Shown here: positions 41,987-50,515 of the stretch, one piece after another | Layout: every line of letters starts with the position of its first letter | Position numbering within the stretch: position 1 is the stretch's first letter | From: Hymenobacter jejuensis | GTDB taxonomy: Bacteria; Bacteroidota; Bacteroidia; Cytophagales; Hymenobacteraceae | DNA: 64,000 bases | Assembly: GCF_006337165.1 (NCBI RefSeq) | Contig: NZ_CP040896.1 | Span: 5,022,001 to 5,086,000 of the forward strand | Direction of reading: 5' to 3' | Position numbers and translations under genes: made by a program | The notes under the pieces: generated by a model | The model's input: the letters and a program-made list of their open reading frames with translations, nothing else | Told to the model about the DNA's origin: nothing | The model's database searches: none

Positions 41987-42271
41987 TTAACAAACAAGTC
42001 CGTACCGCCGAATAGCTTCTTCTCGCTCTAAGCGCGTGAGCGCGGGCGGACCGCCGCCTTGAAGATGCCCTTGTGGAAACGAGAGTTCCCAATAGCGGCC
42101 ATCCGCCGGGTCCTGGTAGAGCCGTAGCCAGCCGCTCTCGTCTCGGGCCACGTAACGCAGCTGGTGATCTAGTAGCCACTCAATGCGCTGCGCGTTCGCA
42201 TCCGCCTGCAGCTTGGCATTGGTGTAGAGCCAAGCGCCAATGAGTTGCGTTTCCTCCGGGGTTAATTGCAT
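41987..42271 (-). CDS. Imm27-like immunity protein
   Basis: The 94-residue protein begins MQLTPEETQLIGAWLYTN and contains AQRIEWLLDHQLRYVARDES, LYQDPADGRYWELSFPQG and GGGPPALTRLEREEAIRRYG. This series matches what I know of the Imm27 family of polymorphic-toxin immunity proteins. The ATG at 42271 is preferred over a TTG two codons upstream. No toxin or secretion gene lies beside it, so it is an orphan, either protective against neighbours' toxins or co-opted. Confidence 0.72.
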   Translation of the reverse strand: MQLTPEETQLIGAWLYTNAKLQADANAQRIEWLLDHQLRYVARDESGWLRLYQDPADGRYWELSFPQGHLQGGGPPALTRLEREEAIRRYGLVC

Positions 42272-42545
42272 AGACAAGGCGTAGCGGATAAAGGCTCACT
42301 AGTTAGACAAAAGCCAGAAAAACGGCGTTCTGGTAACTGGTCCAGATCCACAGAATGTTTTCTTTACATAAGGCTAGTTATAAGCGCACTCTAGCAAATT
42401 CACAATTCAAGCGCCTAGCCGAGCTACATATCTATTTTGCCACAGAGTGTGACGAAAGCGAGAAACGCTCGGGTCAAAGTAAAGAGCTTACCAGCGACTA
42501 GTCCCCTCCGCAGAGAGCAATTATCCGCCAGCACGTAGCCAAACG

Positions 42546-43163
42546 TCAGGCAGTGAGTGGCACGAGGCTCCCGACCACCTGCCGGATCGCGTTGAGGTCC
42601 ACGGCGGGGCTCGCGCCTAGTTCTTCGGACCACGTCGCCGCTGGTTCATCCGCACCGAAGAGGGCCCGGGTAAAGCGCGGGTACAGCAATTGCGCTAACA
42701 GACCCTGCGCTAACGTTTGGCTCTCTGCGTCCGCTACACCCAACCGTTCGTGGAGGAAGTGTGCCACCCGCGCTTGCACGTTCTCAAACATGGCTTCGTG
42801 CAGGCGCACGGCTCCCTGTGGAAACCGCTCGGCTTCGGTGATGGCCAGCCGGAAGAGGCGTATTGGCTTGCTCGACAGCACAGTTTCGAGAAAGCGGGCA
42901 CAAAACAGCACCAAGGCCTGCCCGGGGTCGTGGGCGTAGTCGGCCGGTCCTTTCAAGTGGTCGAGCTGCAAGTCCAGCACCAGGTCGAAAACGGCCAGAA
43001 ATAGGTCTTCCTTGCGGACGAAGTGAGCATAGAGCGTGCGTTTGGTTGTGCCGGCATGTGCGGCAATGCGGTCCATCGACGCCCGCTCGAAGCCGGTTTC
43101 CAAAAACACCGCCTTGGCGGCGTGTAGCATATGCGTCCGCAGCTCGGACCCGCGTTTGGCCAT
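42546..43163 (-). CDS. TetR/AcrR-family transcriptional regulator (represses the divergent NmrA gene)
   Basis: The 205-residue protein has a TetR HTH at about 10-55 (AKAVFLETGFERASMDRIA, AGTTKRTLYAHFVRKEDLFL) and an AefR-like C-terminal domain with RFLETVLSSKPIRLFRLAI. The start ATG at 43163 (MAKRGSELRTH) fits the family; the frame runs further upstream. It is divergent from an NmrA-type gene with a perfect 27-bp palindrome between them, the standard arrangement for autoregulation and ligand-controlled repression of the neighbour. Confidence 0.9.
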   Translation of the reverse strand: MAKRGSELRTHMLHAAKAVFLETGFERASMDRIAAHAGTTKRTLYAHFVRKEDLFLAVFDLVLDLQLDHLKGPADYAHDPGQALVLFCARFLETVLSSKPIRLFRLAITEAERFPQGAVRLHEAMFENVQARVAHFLHERLGVADAESQTLAQGLLAQLLYPRFTRALFGADEPAATWSEELGASPAVDLNAIRQVVGSLVPLTA

Positions 43164-43310
43164 TTCTTTTATATCTACGAAGGCTCGGCGATACGCCAAC
43201 CCCATTGCAAAAATCGAATTTCCCATCCGGATACGCACTATCTCTTCTCTGCACGCTATTTTCTAGCTGGGCTCTTATTCTATGTCGTATGTTTTTATCA
43301 GTGCCACATT

Positions 43311-43337
43311 AAATATACTATACCGTATAGTATATTT
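43311..43337. promoter_or_regulatory. Perfect 27-bp TetR operator
   Basis: Arms AAATATACTATAC and GTATAGTATATTT match perfectly around one C. The right arm overlaps a -7 box TATATTTG (43331-43338) for the NmrA gene, so a bound repressor would block that promoter. It lies 148 bp before the TetR start and 32 bp before the NmrA-type start. Confidence 0.8.
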
Positions 43338-43368
43338 GTCAACCATTATCATCTTCTATCTTTTCGCC

Positions 43369-44250
43369 ATGAAAATCATCGTAACAGGTTCGCTAGGGCA
43401 CATCAGCGAGCCGCTCACCAAGGACTTAGTTGCCAAAGGCCACGCCGTGACGGTCATTAGCAGCAAAGCCGAAAGAAAAGCCGCCATCGAAGCTCTGGGT
43501 GCGACTGCCGCCATCGGCTCCCTAGAAGACGCTTCGTTTCTGGCTGCCACCTTTGCCGGCGCCGAAGCTGTGTATGCAATGGTGCCGCCCAATATGGCCG
43601 CTCCCGATGTATTGGCCTATTATCGGAACGTGGGCCACAGCTACGCTCAGGCCCTTGAACAGGCGGGTGTGCAACGGGTGGTGCACCTGAGCAGCTGGGG
43701 CGCCGATTTGGACCGAGGCACAGGCTTCATTCTCGGTTCGCATGAAGTTGAGGGCATGTTGGATAAGCTGCCCAATGTTGCGCTGACGCACCTGCGCGCT
43801 GGTTCCTTTTATTACAACCTGTTCGGCTTTGTGGGCATGATAAAAGGAATGGGCCTGATTGGCTCCAACTACGGCGGCGACGATAAAATTGTATGGGCCC
43901 ACCCCCAAGACATTGCGGCGGCTGCGGCCGAAGAACTAACCAGAGCCGCGACAACCGGCACAACGGTTCGTTACGTAGCCAGCGACGAGCGCACGGCCAC
44001 CGAAACCGCGCAGGCCCTGGGCGCTGCCATTGGCAAGCCGGATCTGCAATGGCTGACTTTCTCCGACGAACAAACCCAACAGGGCCTAGAACAAGCGGGC
44101 ATTCCGGCCCACATTGCCGCCAACTACGTGGAATTGGGAGCCAGCATTCACAACGGCACGCTACGGCAGGACTACGACCGGCACCAGCCCCACGTGATGG
44201 GCACCGTAAAAGTGGAGGACTTCGCGCGGGAATTTGCAGCTGCGTTTTAG
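43369..44250 (+). CDS. NmrA-family NAD(P)-binding oxidoreductase
   Basis: The 293-residue atypical SDR begins MKIIVTGSLGHISEPLTKDL with a Rossmann motif, then GATAAIGSLEDASFLAATF and VQRVVHLSSWGADLD. It lacks the Tyr-x-x-x-Lys motif of true SDRs in the expected place, as in NmrA/HSCARG-like redox sensors or quinone reductases (QOR2 type). The ATG at 43369 is chosen since the fold begins there. The operator upstream indicates control by the divergent TetR protein, possibly in response to quinone or electrophile stress. Confidence 0.87.
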   Translation: MKIIVTGSLGHISEPLTKDLVAKGHAVTVISSKAERKAAIEALGATAAIGSLEDASFLAATFAGAEAVYAMVPPNMAAPDVLAYYRNVGHSYAQALEQAGVQRVVHLSSWGADLDRGTGFILGSHEVEGMLDKLPNVALTHLRAGSFYYNLFGFVGMIKGMGLIGSNYGGDDKIVWAHPQDIAAAAAEELTRAATTGTTVRYVASDERTATETAQALGAAIGKPDLQWLTFSDEQTQQGLEQAGIPAHIAANYVELGASIHNGTLRQDYDRHQPHVMGTVKVEDFAREFAAAF

Positions 44251-44309
44251 CCCCGGCCCGTTGTAGAATGGTCTTCCGTCAGGTTTGCGACACCGGACGT
44301 CCAAAATTC

Positions 44310-44335
44310 AAATACTTAATAATCAATCACTTATA
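44310..44335. repeat. Junction palindrome between NmrA and methyltransferase genes
   Basis: AAATACTTAATAATCAATC followed by ACTTATA keeps the family's AAGTGATTGAT / TTAAGTATT pairing on the minus strand. It lies between two convergent stop codons. Confidence 0.55.
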
Positions 44336-44345
44336 AACAAAGTCA

Positions 44346-45074
44346 TTACGCCCGCAAGGTCATCCGGACCAGGTATTGACCTTGCTCGTCTTCGTCCAGG
44401 AAATCGACTTCGTAACCGGCGGCTTCGGCGTAATCCTGTAGGATGGTGGCGTCGGCAAACAGCCATTGGAAGGTAGGTCCGGCCTCGTCGCCGTAGCTCA
44501 TGGTGTATTCCACTTCGCCGTAATACGGACCGTTGAGATTCAGGACCAGCGCGCCTTCTTCGTCTTCGTAGAGGTAGGAAATGTCGGAGGAAGTGGCCAG
44601 AATCTGGCCGCCGGGTGCCAGCAGCTTGTGGGCATGAGCCAGAAATTTCTCCAAGCCTTCCAGCGTCCCGACCAGGCCAATACCGTTCATCAGCATCAGA
44701 ATGGTATCGTAGTTTTCGTCGGTAGTGGGCAGGTGAAACAGATCGTGACAGGCTACTTGCCGCACGCCGCGCTCTTCCATCACTTGGGCTGCACCCGGCG
44801 ACACGTCCACGGCTTTTACCACAAACCCGCGGCTTTGCAGCTCCAGGGCGTGGCAGCCGGCCCCAGCACCCAAATCCAGCACGCGCCCGCGACACTCTTC
44901 CAGCGCCGTACGCTCGAGCTGGGGCATTTCCCACAGCGACCGAAAAAAATAGCTGGCCGGCAAGGGCTCGTCTTCGGCCACGTTGGAATGTACGGTGAGC
45001 GCGGCCTTTTTTTGACCGTTGAGATACGCTTGCAGGGCATGGCCCAGCACGTCGGGAGCAGTAGAATTTGGCAT
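44346..45074 (-). CDS. Class I SAM-dependent methyltransferase
   Basis: The 242-residue protein has motif I VLDLGAGAGCHALEL near 66, a VVKAVDVSPGAAQVM motif II, an NYDTILMLMNGIGLVGTLEG region and a LLAPGGQILATSSDI post-motif. The start at 45074 (MPNSTAPDVLGHALQ) is favoured over an upstream in-frame ATG because it suits the fold. Substrate unknown. It is transcribed toward the NmrA gene. Confidence 0.85.
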   Translation of the reverse strand: MPNSTAPDVLGHALQAYLNGQKKAALTVHSNVAEDEPLPASYFFRSLWEMPQLERTALEECRGRVLDLGAGAGCHALELQSRGFVVKAVDVSPGAAQVMEERGVRQVACHDLFHLPTTDENYDTILMLMNGIGLVGTLEGLEKFLAHAHKLLAPGGQILATSSDISYLYEDEEGALVLNLNGPYYGEVEYTMSYGDEAGPTFQWLFADATILQDYAEAAGYEVDFLDEDEQGQYLVRMTLRA

Positions 45075-45176
45075 GGCACGAAGATACGGCGGGTTGAGAA
45101 AGCACCCGCCGAGCGGTATACGCAACCCCGCGGCACCGGGGAGAGTTATCGAGGTGTCACTGTGCTGTTACTTGTT

Positions 45177-45344
45177 ATGTCTTCCTCCTTCGATCCTTCC
45201 AAACGCTACACCAAATCGACGCTGCCAACCAAAATCTGCGCGACGTGCGGGCGGCCGTTTGCCTATCGCAAAAAGTGGCGCGCGTGCTGGGACGAGGTAA
45301 AATATTGCGGCGAAAAGTGCCAGCGCAACCGCCCGAAGCCTTAG
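45177..45344 (+). CDS. DUF2256 zinc-ribbon-like protein
   Basis: A 55-residue protein with four Cys in the DUF2256 pattern: TKICATCGRPFAYRKKW, then CWDEVKYCGEKCQRNR. It is basic and probably binds zinc. The family often neighbours photolyase or cryptochrome genes; none is present here. The ATG at 45177 begins the family's usual short N-terminus. Confidence 0.82.
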   Translation: MSSSFDPSKRYTKSTLPTKICATCGRPFAYRKKWRACWDEVKYCGEKCQRNRPKP

Positions 45345-45409
45345 TCTATGTATCCTTCGCGTGGCGCTTTGCGTTGTTTGAGCAACCAACCACTCTCCTT
45401 CTTTCCGCC

Positions 45410-45808
45410 ATGTCTAGCAACCTCGACTACCTTGATCCTGCTCTTGTTCCGCTCGAAGACAAAGTTCTTGCTTACCTCGAGGCCGAAGAAGATCTGCGCA
45501 AAACCACGATCGAGGCCCGCAACCTGCAAAGCCACGACCAAAGCGTAGAGCAATCGGCCCAGGAATTTGAGCAACGCCCCGCTACCGGCAACTTCGACCA
45601 GCACGCCGACGAAGTAGAGCAACGCCTGCAAAACATGCGCGACGACCTGGATATTCTGCGTCAGGAGATCATCGGGCTGCTTCCCGCGCGCAACGAGTTT
45701 GTAAAAGTAAACCTCGGCTACGGCCCCAGCCGCGTCGGGGCATTCAGCAAACCTGACCCTTCAAAGAAAGGCGGCGCTGAAGAGTATGAGCTACGGATTG
45801 TGCATTAA
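45410..45808 (+). CDS. Hypothetical coiled-coil protein
   Basis: A 132-residue acidic protein without signal peptide. The middle (about 25-95) is strongly helical with heptad-like spacing and many Glu, Gln and Asp residues (SVEQSAQEFEQRPATGNFDQ), ending in a short basic tail before the C-terminus. I do not recognise a family. It is followed by a strong terminator, and the DUF2256 gene lies 65 bp upstream. Confidence 0.65.
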   Translation: MSSNLDYLDPALVPLEDKVLAYLEAEEDLRKTTIEARNLQSHDQSVEQSAQEFEQRPATGNFDQHADEVEQRLQNMRDDLDILRQEIIGLLPARNEFVKVNLGYGPSRVGAFSKPDPSKKGGAEEYELRIVH

Positions 45809-45840
45809 GCGATAGAGGCCAATCACCTATTGATAGCAAT

Positions 45841-45876
45841 AAAAAGCCCCCGCTAACAACTTAGTGGGGGCTTTTT
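45841..45876. terminator. Bidirectional intrinsic terminator
   Basis: AAAAAGCCCCC pairs with GGGGGCTTTTT, extended by CTAA/TTAG around CAAC. T-runs occur on both strands, so it serves the coiled-coil gene on the plus strand and the aldehyde dehydrogenase operon on the minus strand. Confidence 0.9.
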
Positions 45877-45919
45877 ATATCCTATAACACAATGACAATC
45901 AATTTGTTATGTAGTAAGC

Positions 45920-47458
45920 CTAGGGATTTTCGGGCAGCAATAATGCGTCTTCGAAATTACCCAGAATTGGTTGGTCGCCGTTGGTAACGGCTTCGACGAG
46001 CAGCTTGCCGCCCACAAAAGCGCCTTTCCACGATTCGCCCATCCCGCCGAATACTTCCTCGCGGTCGCCGCGCGAACGCAGCTTGTTGATGCCCACTTTG
46101 AAGGCCCGAACTTCCTTGGCCGTGCGGCGGGCCAGCTTCTCGTCGTCGCTGGCAATGGCCGACACCAGGGCGCCGTTGGAGATGTTCATCTCCCCTACCA
46201 GCTCCTCTATGCGGTCCACGAGCACGATGCTGTCGATGGGCCCGAAGGGTTCTTTGAAGTACAGCTCGCTTTGGCGCGGCAGGTTTACCAGCGCCCGCGG
46301 GGCAAAATAGGCCGAGCGATCTTGGTCGGGCAAAAACAGGCTGTCGTCGAGCTGGCCTTCCAGCAACGGCGTAGCGCCAGTTTGCAACGCATTGACGTAC
46401 AGGCGGTCCAGGTCTTTGGCTTGGTTGGCGTTGATAACCGGGCCAAAGGCCAGATCCGGCAACTTATCGTCAGCGTTGTCCACTAGCGTAGGGTTGCCCA
46501 CGCGCAACGAGTGCATCACGTTCCAATACGTTTCCAGAAACTTAGGAAACTGCTGCCGCTGCACCACGAAGCGCACGTAAGCCGTGCAGCGCTGCTTGCC
46601 GTAGTCGTAGCCTTTCTTGAGCTGATCGGCCAGGGTTGCCCAATCAGAATAGTCCCAGATGCCGTAGGTGTTCACGCCTTCCATCTCCAGCATGTAGCGC
46701 TTGTGCACCGAACCGAGGGCGTCGGCGATGTTGCGACCATTGTAGCGCCCGCCCACAAACGACAGACAATCAACAGCTTGGTTTTTTACCAGCACGTCGC
46801 TCAGCTCGCCGCCGGGGCCACTTACGAGCGTAACGGGCAAGCCCGCCCGCCGGGCCAGCGCAAACGCCAGGCTCAGCGAAATAAAGCCGCCGTCGGTGGG
46901 CGTTTTGGCGATAACGGAATTACCGCACAGCACCTGCACCAGCACCGCATGCATGAGCACCGACATGGGGTAGTTCCAGGAAGCGATGTTCGACACCAAC
47001 CCGATCGGGGTGCGCTTGCCGAGCATGTCCTCGATGCCATCGACGTACCATTGCACGCCGTCGATGCAGCGGTCGATGTCGGTGAAGCCCAGCTTGTAGG
47101 TTTTGCCGATCTCCCAGATGAGCAGCTTGCCGATCAGCTCGACGTGGTCACGCAACAAGTTCAGGCAGTCTTGCACTTTGGCGCGGCGCTCATCGAGGTC
47201 GGTTTTGCCCCACACGGCGGCTTCGCTTTTGGCAAATTCTACGGCACGTTGCGCCGTTGCGCCGTCGAGCATGGGCAGCGCGCCCAGCGTGCGGCCATCC
47301 ACTGGCGAGACAAAATCGCGGGGCGTGCCGGGCTCCTGCCAACGGCCTTCCAGCAGGTTTAGAAAGTGACCGTTTTGGTCGAATATTTCGGGAGCGATTT
47401 GCTTGACCTGCGTCAGTAAGCCTTCGTATTCAACTTGGGGTGAAACGATTTTGGGCAT
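45920..47458 (-). CDS. Aldehyde dehydrogenase family protein
   Basis: The 512-residue protein has the ALDH cofactor segment SNIASWNYPMSVLMH, the Glu region MLEMEGVNTYGIWD near 270, the catalytic Cys in YGKQRCTAYVRF near 303 and KEPFGPIDSIV near 415. Substrate unknown. It is the last gene of the pectin/galacturonate run. It could oxidise a sugar-derived aldehyde such as glyceraldehyde or an alpha-ketoglutarate semialdehyde. The GG-K motif of classical ALDH is altered (MEGVN), placing it in a less common subgroup. Confidence 0.85.
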   Translation of the reverse strand: MPKIVSPQVEYEGLLTQVKQIAPEIFDQNGHFLNLLEGRWQEPGTPRDFVSPVDGRTLGALPMLDGATAQRAVEFAKSEAAVWGKTDLDERRAKVQDCLNLLRDHVELIGKLLIWEIGKTYKLGFTDIDRCIDGVQWYVDGIEDMLGKRTPIGLVSNIASWNYPMSVLMHAVLVQVLCGNSVIAKTPTDGGFISLSLAFALARRAGLPVTLVSGPGGELSDVLVKNQAVDCLSFVGGRYNGRNIADALGSVHKRYMLEMEGVNTYGIWDYSDWATLADQLKKGYDYGKQRCTAYVRFVVQRQQFPKFLETYWNVMHSLRVGNPTLVDNADDKLPDLAFGPVINANQAKDLDRLYVNALQTGATPLLEGQLDDSLFLPDQDRSAYFAPRALVNLPRQSELYFKEPFGPIDSIVLVDRIEELVGEMNISNGALVSAIASDDEKLARRTAKEVRAFKVGINKLRSRGDREEVFGGMGESWKGAFVGGKLLVEAVTNGDQPILGNFEDALLLPENP

Positions 47459-47521
47459 GAGAAAGAAATGAGGTTTCGGGTATTGGCAGAGTTGGTTGCG
47501 GAAAAGAGAGCGCTATCAAAG

Positions 47522-47546
47522 TAAGTATTTGTTTATCAGATACTTA
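47522..47546. repeat. Junction palindrome between fbp and aldehyde dehydrogenase genes
   Basis: TAAGTATTTG and CAGATACTTA pair with one mismatch around TTTAT. It lies 64 bp upstream of the aldehyde dehydrogenase start. Confidence 0.7.
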
Positions 47547-47596
47547 TACACTTGACTTCTTTACACAATTAAGAGGCGGAAATTGTCGCCCAGCGG

Positions 47597-48622
47597 TTAG
47601 CAGGCGGCCTCGTGGGCGGCGTTGGCCAAAGACAGCACCTCTTTCACCATATCCGTGGAGCCAACATATATCGGGCACCGCTGGTGAAAATACACCGGCT
47701 CAATGTCCAGAATGGCCTCGTGGCCGGACTGGGCCTGTCCGCCGGCCTGCTCGATCAGGAGCGCCAGCGGGTAGCACTCGTAGAGCAACCGCAGCTTGCC
47801 CTCGGGCGTTTTCTCGGTTGGTGGGTACAGGTAGATACCGCCTTTGAACAGGTTGCGGTGAAAATCAGCCACTAACGAGCCGATGTAGCGTCCGCTGTAG
47901 CCGCGCTGCTTGCAGGTAGTGAGATAAGCGCGGATCGATTCGGGGTACTGATACCAATAGCCTTCGTTGCAGGAAAAGGTGGCGCCATCCTGCGGAATGC
48001 GAATTTCGGGGTGCGAGAGAAAGAATTCGCCCAGCGAGTTTTCGTAGGTAAAGCCTGCCACACCATGGCCCGTGGTATACACGAGCATCGTGGAAGAGCC
48101 GTAGAGCACGTAACCCGCCGCGACTTGCTTGCGGCCACCCTGCAAAAAATCTTCTCTGGTCGCCTGCGTTCCGACGGGCGTCACGCGGCGATAGATGCTG
48201 AAAATGGTACCGATGCTGACGTTCACGTCGATGTTGGACGAGCCATCGAGCGGGTCCATGGCTACCACGTATTTGCCCTGGTCGTTGCCGGTATAGATGA
48301 TGTCGTCTTCCTCTTCCGAGAGAATAGCGCAGGCCTGTCCGCCGTTTTTGAGAGCCCGGATAAAGCGAATGTTGGCCACCACATCCAGCTTTTGCTGCTG
48401 CTCACCTTGAATATTTTGGTTGCCAAAAGCACCTGCAATGTCAATCAGGCCGGCGCGGTTTACCTCGCGGTTGATGATTTTGCCCGCCAAGGCGATGTCG
48501 CGCAACAGTTGCGAAAGCTCGCCCGTCGCAAACGGAAACTCGCTCTGCTTGCGCATGATGTAGCGGTCGAGCGTCGTACCAACTGGGTTGGCCAGCACAT
48601 TTTCTTGTAGAGGATTGGACAT
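47597..48622 (-). CDS. fbp: Class I fructose-1,6-bisphosphatase
   Basis: The 341-residue protein has the metal site SEEEDDIIY, the DPLDGSSNIDVNVSIGTIFS signature near 120, LYGSSTMLVYTTG, a GRYIGSLVADFHRNL segment and the substrate site KLRLLYECYPLALLIEQAGG. It dephosphorylates fructose-1,6-bisphosphate. In the galacturonate operon it serves gluconeogenesis, since uronates yield pyruvate and glyceraldehyde-3-phosphate but no hexose phosphate. Confidence 0.95.
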   Translation of the reverse strand: MSNPLQENVLANPVGTTLDRYIMRKQSEFPFATGELSQLLRDIALAGKIINREVNRAGLIDIAGAFGNQNIQGEQQQKLDVVANIRFIRALKNGGQACAILSEEEDDIIYTGNDQGKYVVAMDPLDGSSNIDVNVSIGTIFSIYRRVTPVGTQATREDFLQGGRKQVAAGYVLYGSSTMLVYTTGHGVAGFTYENSLGEFFLSHPEIRIPQDGATFSCNEGYWYQYPESIRAYLTTCKQRGYSGRYIGSLVADFHRNLFKGGIYLYPPTEKTPEGKLRLLYECYPLALLIEQAGGQAQSGHEAILDIEPVYFHQRCPIYVGSTDMVKEVLSLANAAHEAAC

Positions 48623-48698
48623 AGCCGTGCAGTTTGGTTAGGGAATGCGGAGCAGTATGTACAAGCGGAGACACGGCGCACCGCACCTCCACTCATAA

Positions 48699-48722
48699 CA
48701 TCTTTATAATCAAATACTTGTG
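48699..48722. repeat. Junction palindrome upstream of fbp
   Basis: The right arm ATCAAATACTTGTG is well kept and the left arm (CATCTTTATA) is degenerate. It lies between the NTF2-like stop codon and the fbp start (76 bp). Confidence 0.5.
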
Positions 48723-48725
48723 ATA

Positions 48726-49187
48726 CTACGATTTGGCTGGCTGTTGCTTCTGCGATTGCCAGAGCACTACTTGCCACCCCTTTTTGGGGTCTTTGATTTG
48801 CACCACCACGTACTTCAGATGGGATGCGCTGGGTTGGCCGTCCACGGTGTTGGTGATGGTGATCAGGCCGTTGACCACGGCCGTTTGGCCGTCGTTGTAG
48901 CTGCGCACGTTCAGGGCTTCCACATCGATCTTGCCATACTGGCTTTTGCCGTCGCGGATCGACTGGATGTACTCCGTCTTGTTGTTTTGATGCCCATCGG
49001 AGTGCGTATACACCAGATCGTCGCTGAAGGCATTTTGCAGGAAGGCATAATTCTTCTTGACCTGTGCCTCAAAACGCTGACGCTCAAGTGCTTCTACTTC
49101 TTTAACCGCAGCCATGTCTTTCTTGGTTTGGGCCAGTGCACTGAAACCCAGCACGAGCAGCGCAGCGAACAACAGGAGCTTTTTCAT
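48726..49187 (-). CDS. Exported NTF2-like (DUF4440) protein
   Basis: The 153-residue protein has a signal peptide (MKKLLLFAALLVLGFSALAQ) and an NTF2-like cone fold: VEALERQRFEAQVKKNYAFL, DDLVYTHSDGHQNNKTEYI, then GQTAVVNGLITITNTVDGQ. DUF4440 proteins bind small molecules or act as isomerase-like enzymes. Its start codon overlaps the transporter stop (TAATG), so it is translationally coupled. It may bind a uronate or oligo-uronide in the periplasm, but no ligand can be assigned. Confidence 0.82.
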   Translation of the reverse strand: MKKLLLFAALLVLGFSALAQTKKDMAAVKEVEALERQRFEAQVKKNYAFLQNAFSDDLVYTHSDGHQNNKTEYIQSIRDGKSQYGKIDVEALNVRSYNDGQTAVVNGLITITNTVDGQPSASHLKYVVVQIKDPKKGWQVVLWQSQKQQPAKS

Positions 49188-50509
49188 TAGGAAACGGCTA
49201 CGGGTTTGTTAGACGATTCTTCGAGGTGCACTTCTTCCATGCGCGGCGCAAACAGATGCATCACGAACCAAGCTACGAGGTAAGCGCTGCCGCACAACAG
49301 GAAAATGATGTTGTAGCCCGTGTTGATGTCGCCGGAGGCTTTGGCTCTATCCAGCAAATACCCCACAATCAGCGGAAACAAAATGCCGCCTACGGAGCCC
49401 GCCATGCTGCCGATGCCCACTACCGAGCTTACCGTTCGCTTCGGAAACATGTCGGAAGCAGTAGTGAAAATATTGGCGCTCCAAGCCTGGTGTGCCGCGG
49501 CCGCCAAGCTGATCAGGGCCACTGCCATCCAGATGTTGGTGGCGTAGCGTGCCAGTACAATGGGCACTACCAGCAGGGCGAAAATCAGCATAGCCGTTTT
49601 ACGGGCCCGAAACACGGTCCAGCCTTTCTGAATCAGGTACGATGAGAGATAGCCTCCGCCAATGCTGCCCACCGTAGTGAAAGTGTACACAACGACCAGC
49701 GGCAAACTAGGCTTGGTGAGGTCGAGTTTGAAGGTGGTAGAAAAATACGAGGGCAACCAGAACAGAAAAAACCACCAAATCGGGTCGGTGAGCATCTTCC
49801 CGAAGATGAAAGCCCACGTTTGGCGCACGCTCAGCAGCTTGCTCCACGAAACGTTTTGGCTGTGATCGCCTTCGCCGGGCTCAGGTTCGTTGTCGCTGTG
49901 GATGTATTCGTACTCAGCGGTCGAAAGCTTGGGCTGCCGCGAAGGAATCTCGTAAAACTTCCACCAGCAGGCCAGCCATATAAAGCCGATAATGCCGGTG
50001 ATAATAAATGCTTCCTGCCACCCGTACCAACCCAGAATCAGGGGCACCATGATAGGTGCTACCACGGCCCCAATGTTGGCGCCCGAGTTGAAAACGCCGG
50101 TAGCTAATGCCCGTTCTTTTTTTGGAAACCATTCGGCTACTGTTTTGATAGCCGCCGGAAAGTTGCCCGCTTCTCCTAACCCCAATGCCGCCCGCGCAAC
50201 CCCAAATCCAAACGTGCTGGTGGCAAATGCATGCGCAATGGCCGCCGCACTCCAGGCAATGATCGAAGCGATGTACCCTTTTTTAGTCCCAATTCGGTCG
50301 ATGACGCGGCCAAATCCCAGCAAGCCAATGGCATAAGCCGTGGCAAAGGCCATCACGATGTGCCCATAGTCAGATTCGGTCCATTTGAACTCGGTTTCCA
50401 ACGTGGGCTTCAGGAGCCCGATCACCTGGCGGTCGAGGTAGTTGATGGTGGTGGCAAAAAAGAGCAGCGCCACCACCGTCCAGCGGTATTTTCCGAGTTT
50501 AGTTTCCAT
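49187..50509 (-). CDS. MFS transporter, hexuronate (ExuT-like) type
   Basis: A 440-residue transporter with twelve predicted membrane helices. The start RWTVVALLFFATTINYLDRQ is typical of the anion:cation symporter (ACS) branch, and the RALGLGEAG-like element appears as VARAALGLGEAGNFPAAIKT near 110. Members carry galacturonate and glucuronate. Its place between Eda and an NTF2-like gene in a galacturonate operon supports uptake of D-galacturonate across the inner membrane. The eda stop lies 6 bp upstream. Confidence 0.9.
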   Translation of the reverse strand: METKLGKYRWTVVALLFFATTINYLDRQVIGLLKPTLETEFKWTESDYGHIVMAFATAYAIGLLGFGRVIDRIGTKKGYIASIIAWSAAAIAHAFATSTFGFGVARAALGLGEAGNFPAAIKTVAEWFPKKERALATGVFNSGANIGAVVAPIMVPLILGWYGWQEAFIITGIIGFIWLACWWKFYEIPSRQPKLSTAEYEYIHSDNEPEPGEGDHSQNVSWSKLLSVRQTWAFIFGKMLTDPIWWFFLFWLPSYFSTTFKLDLTKPSLPLVVVYTFTTVGSIGGGYLSSYLIQKGWTVFRARKTAMLIFALLVVPIVLARYATNIWMAVALISLAAAAHQAWSANIFTTASDMFPKRTVSSVVGIGSMAGSVGGILFPLIVGYLLDRAKASGDINTGYNIIFLLCGSAYLVAWFVMHLFAPRMEEVHLEESSNKPVAVS

Positions 50510-50515
50510 GGGAAT

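Noticed and set aside
43369..44250. NmrA-type gene as a normal SDR enzyme
   Set aside because: The Tyr-x-x-x-Lys motif is not in place. An atypical SDR or redox-sensor role is more likely.
46511..47362. Plus-strand frame opposite the aldehyde dehydrogenase gene
   Set aside because: Antisense shadow rich in His and Gln; the minus-strand ALDH motifs are clear.
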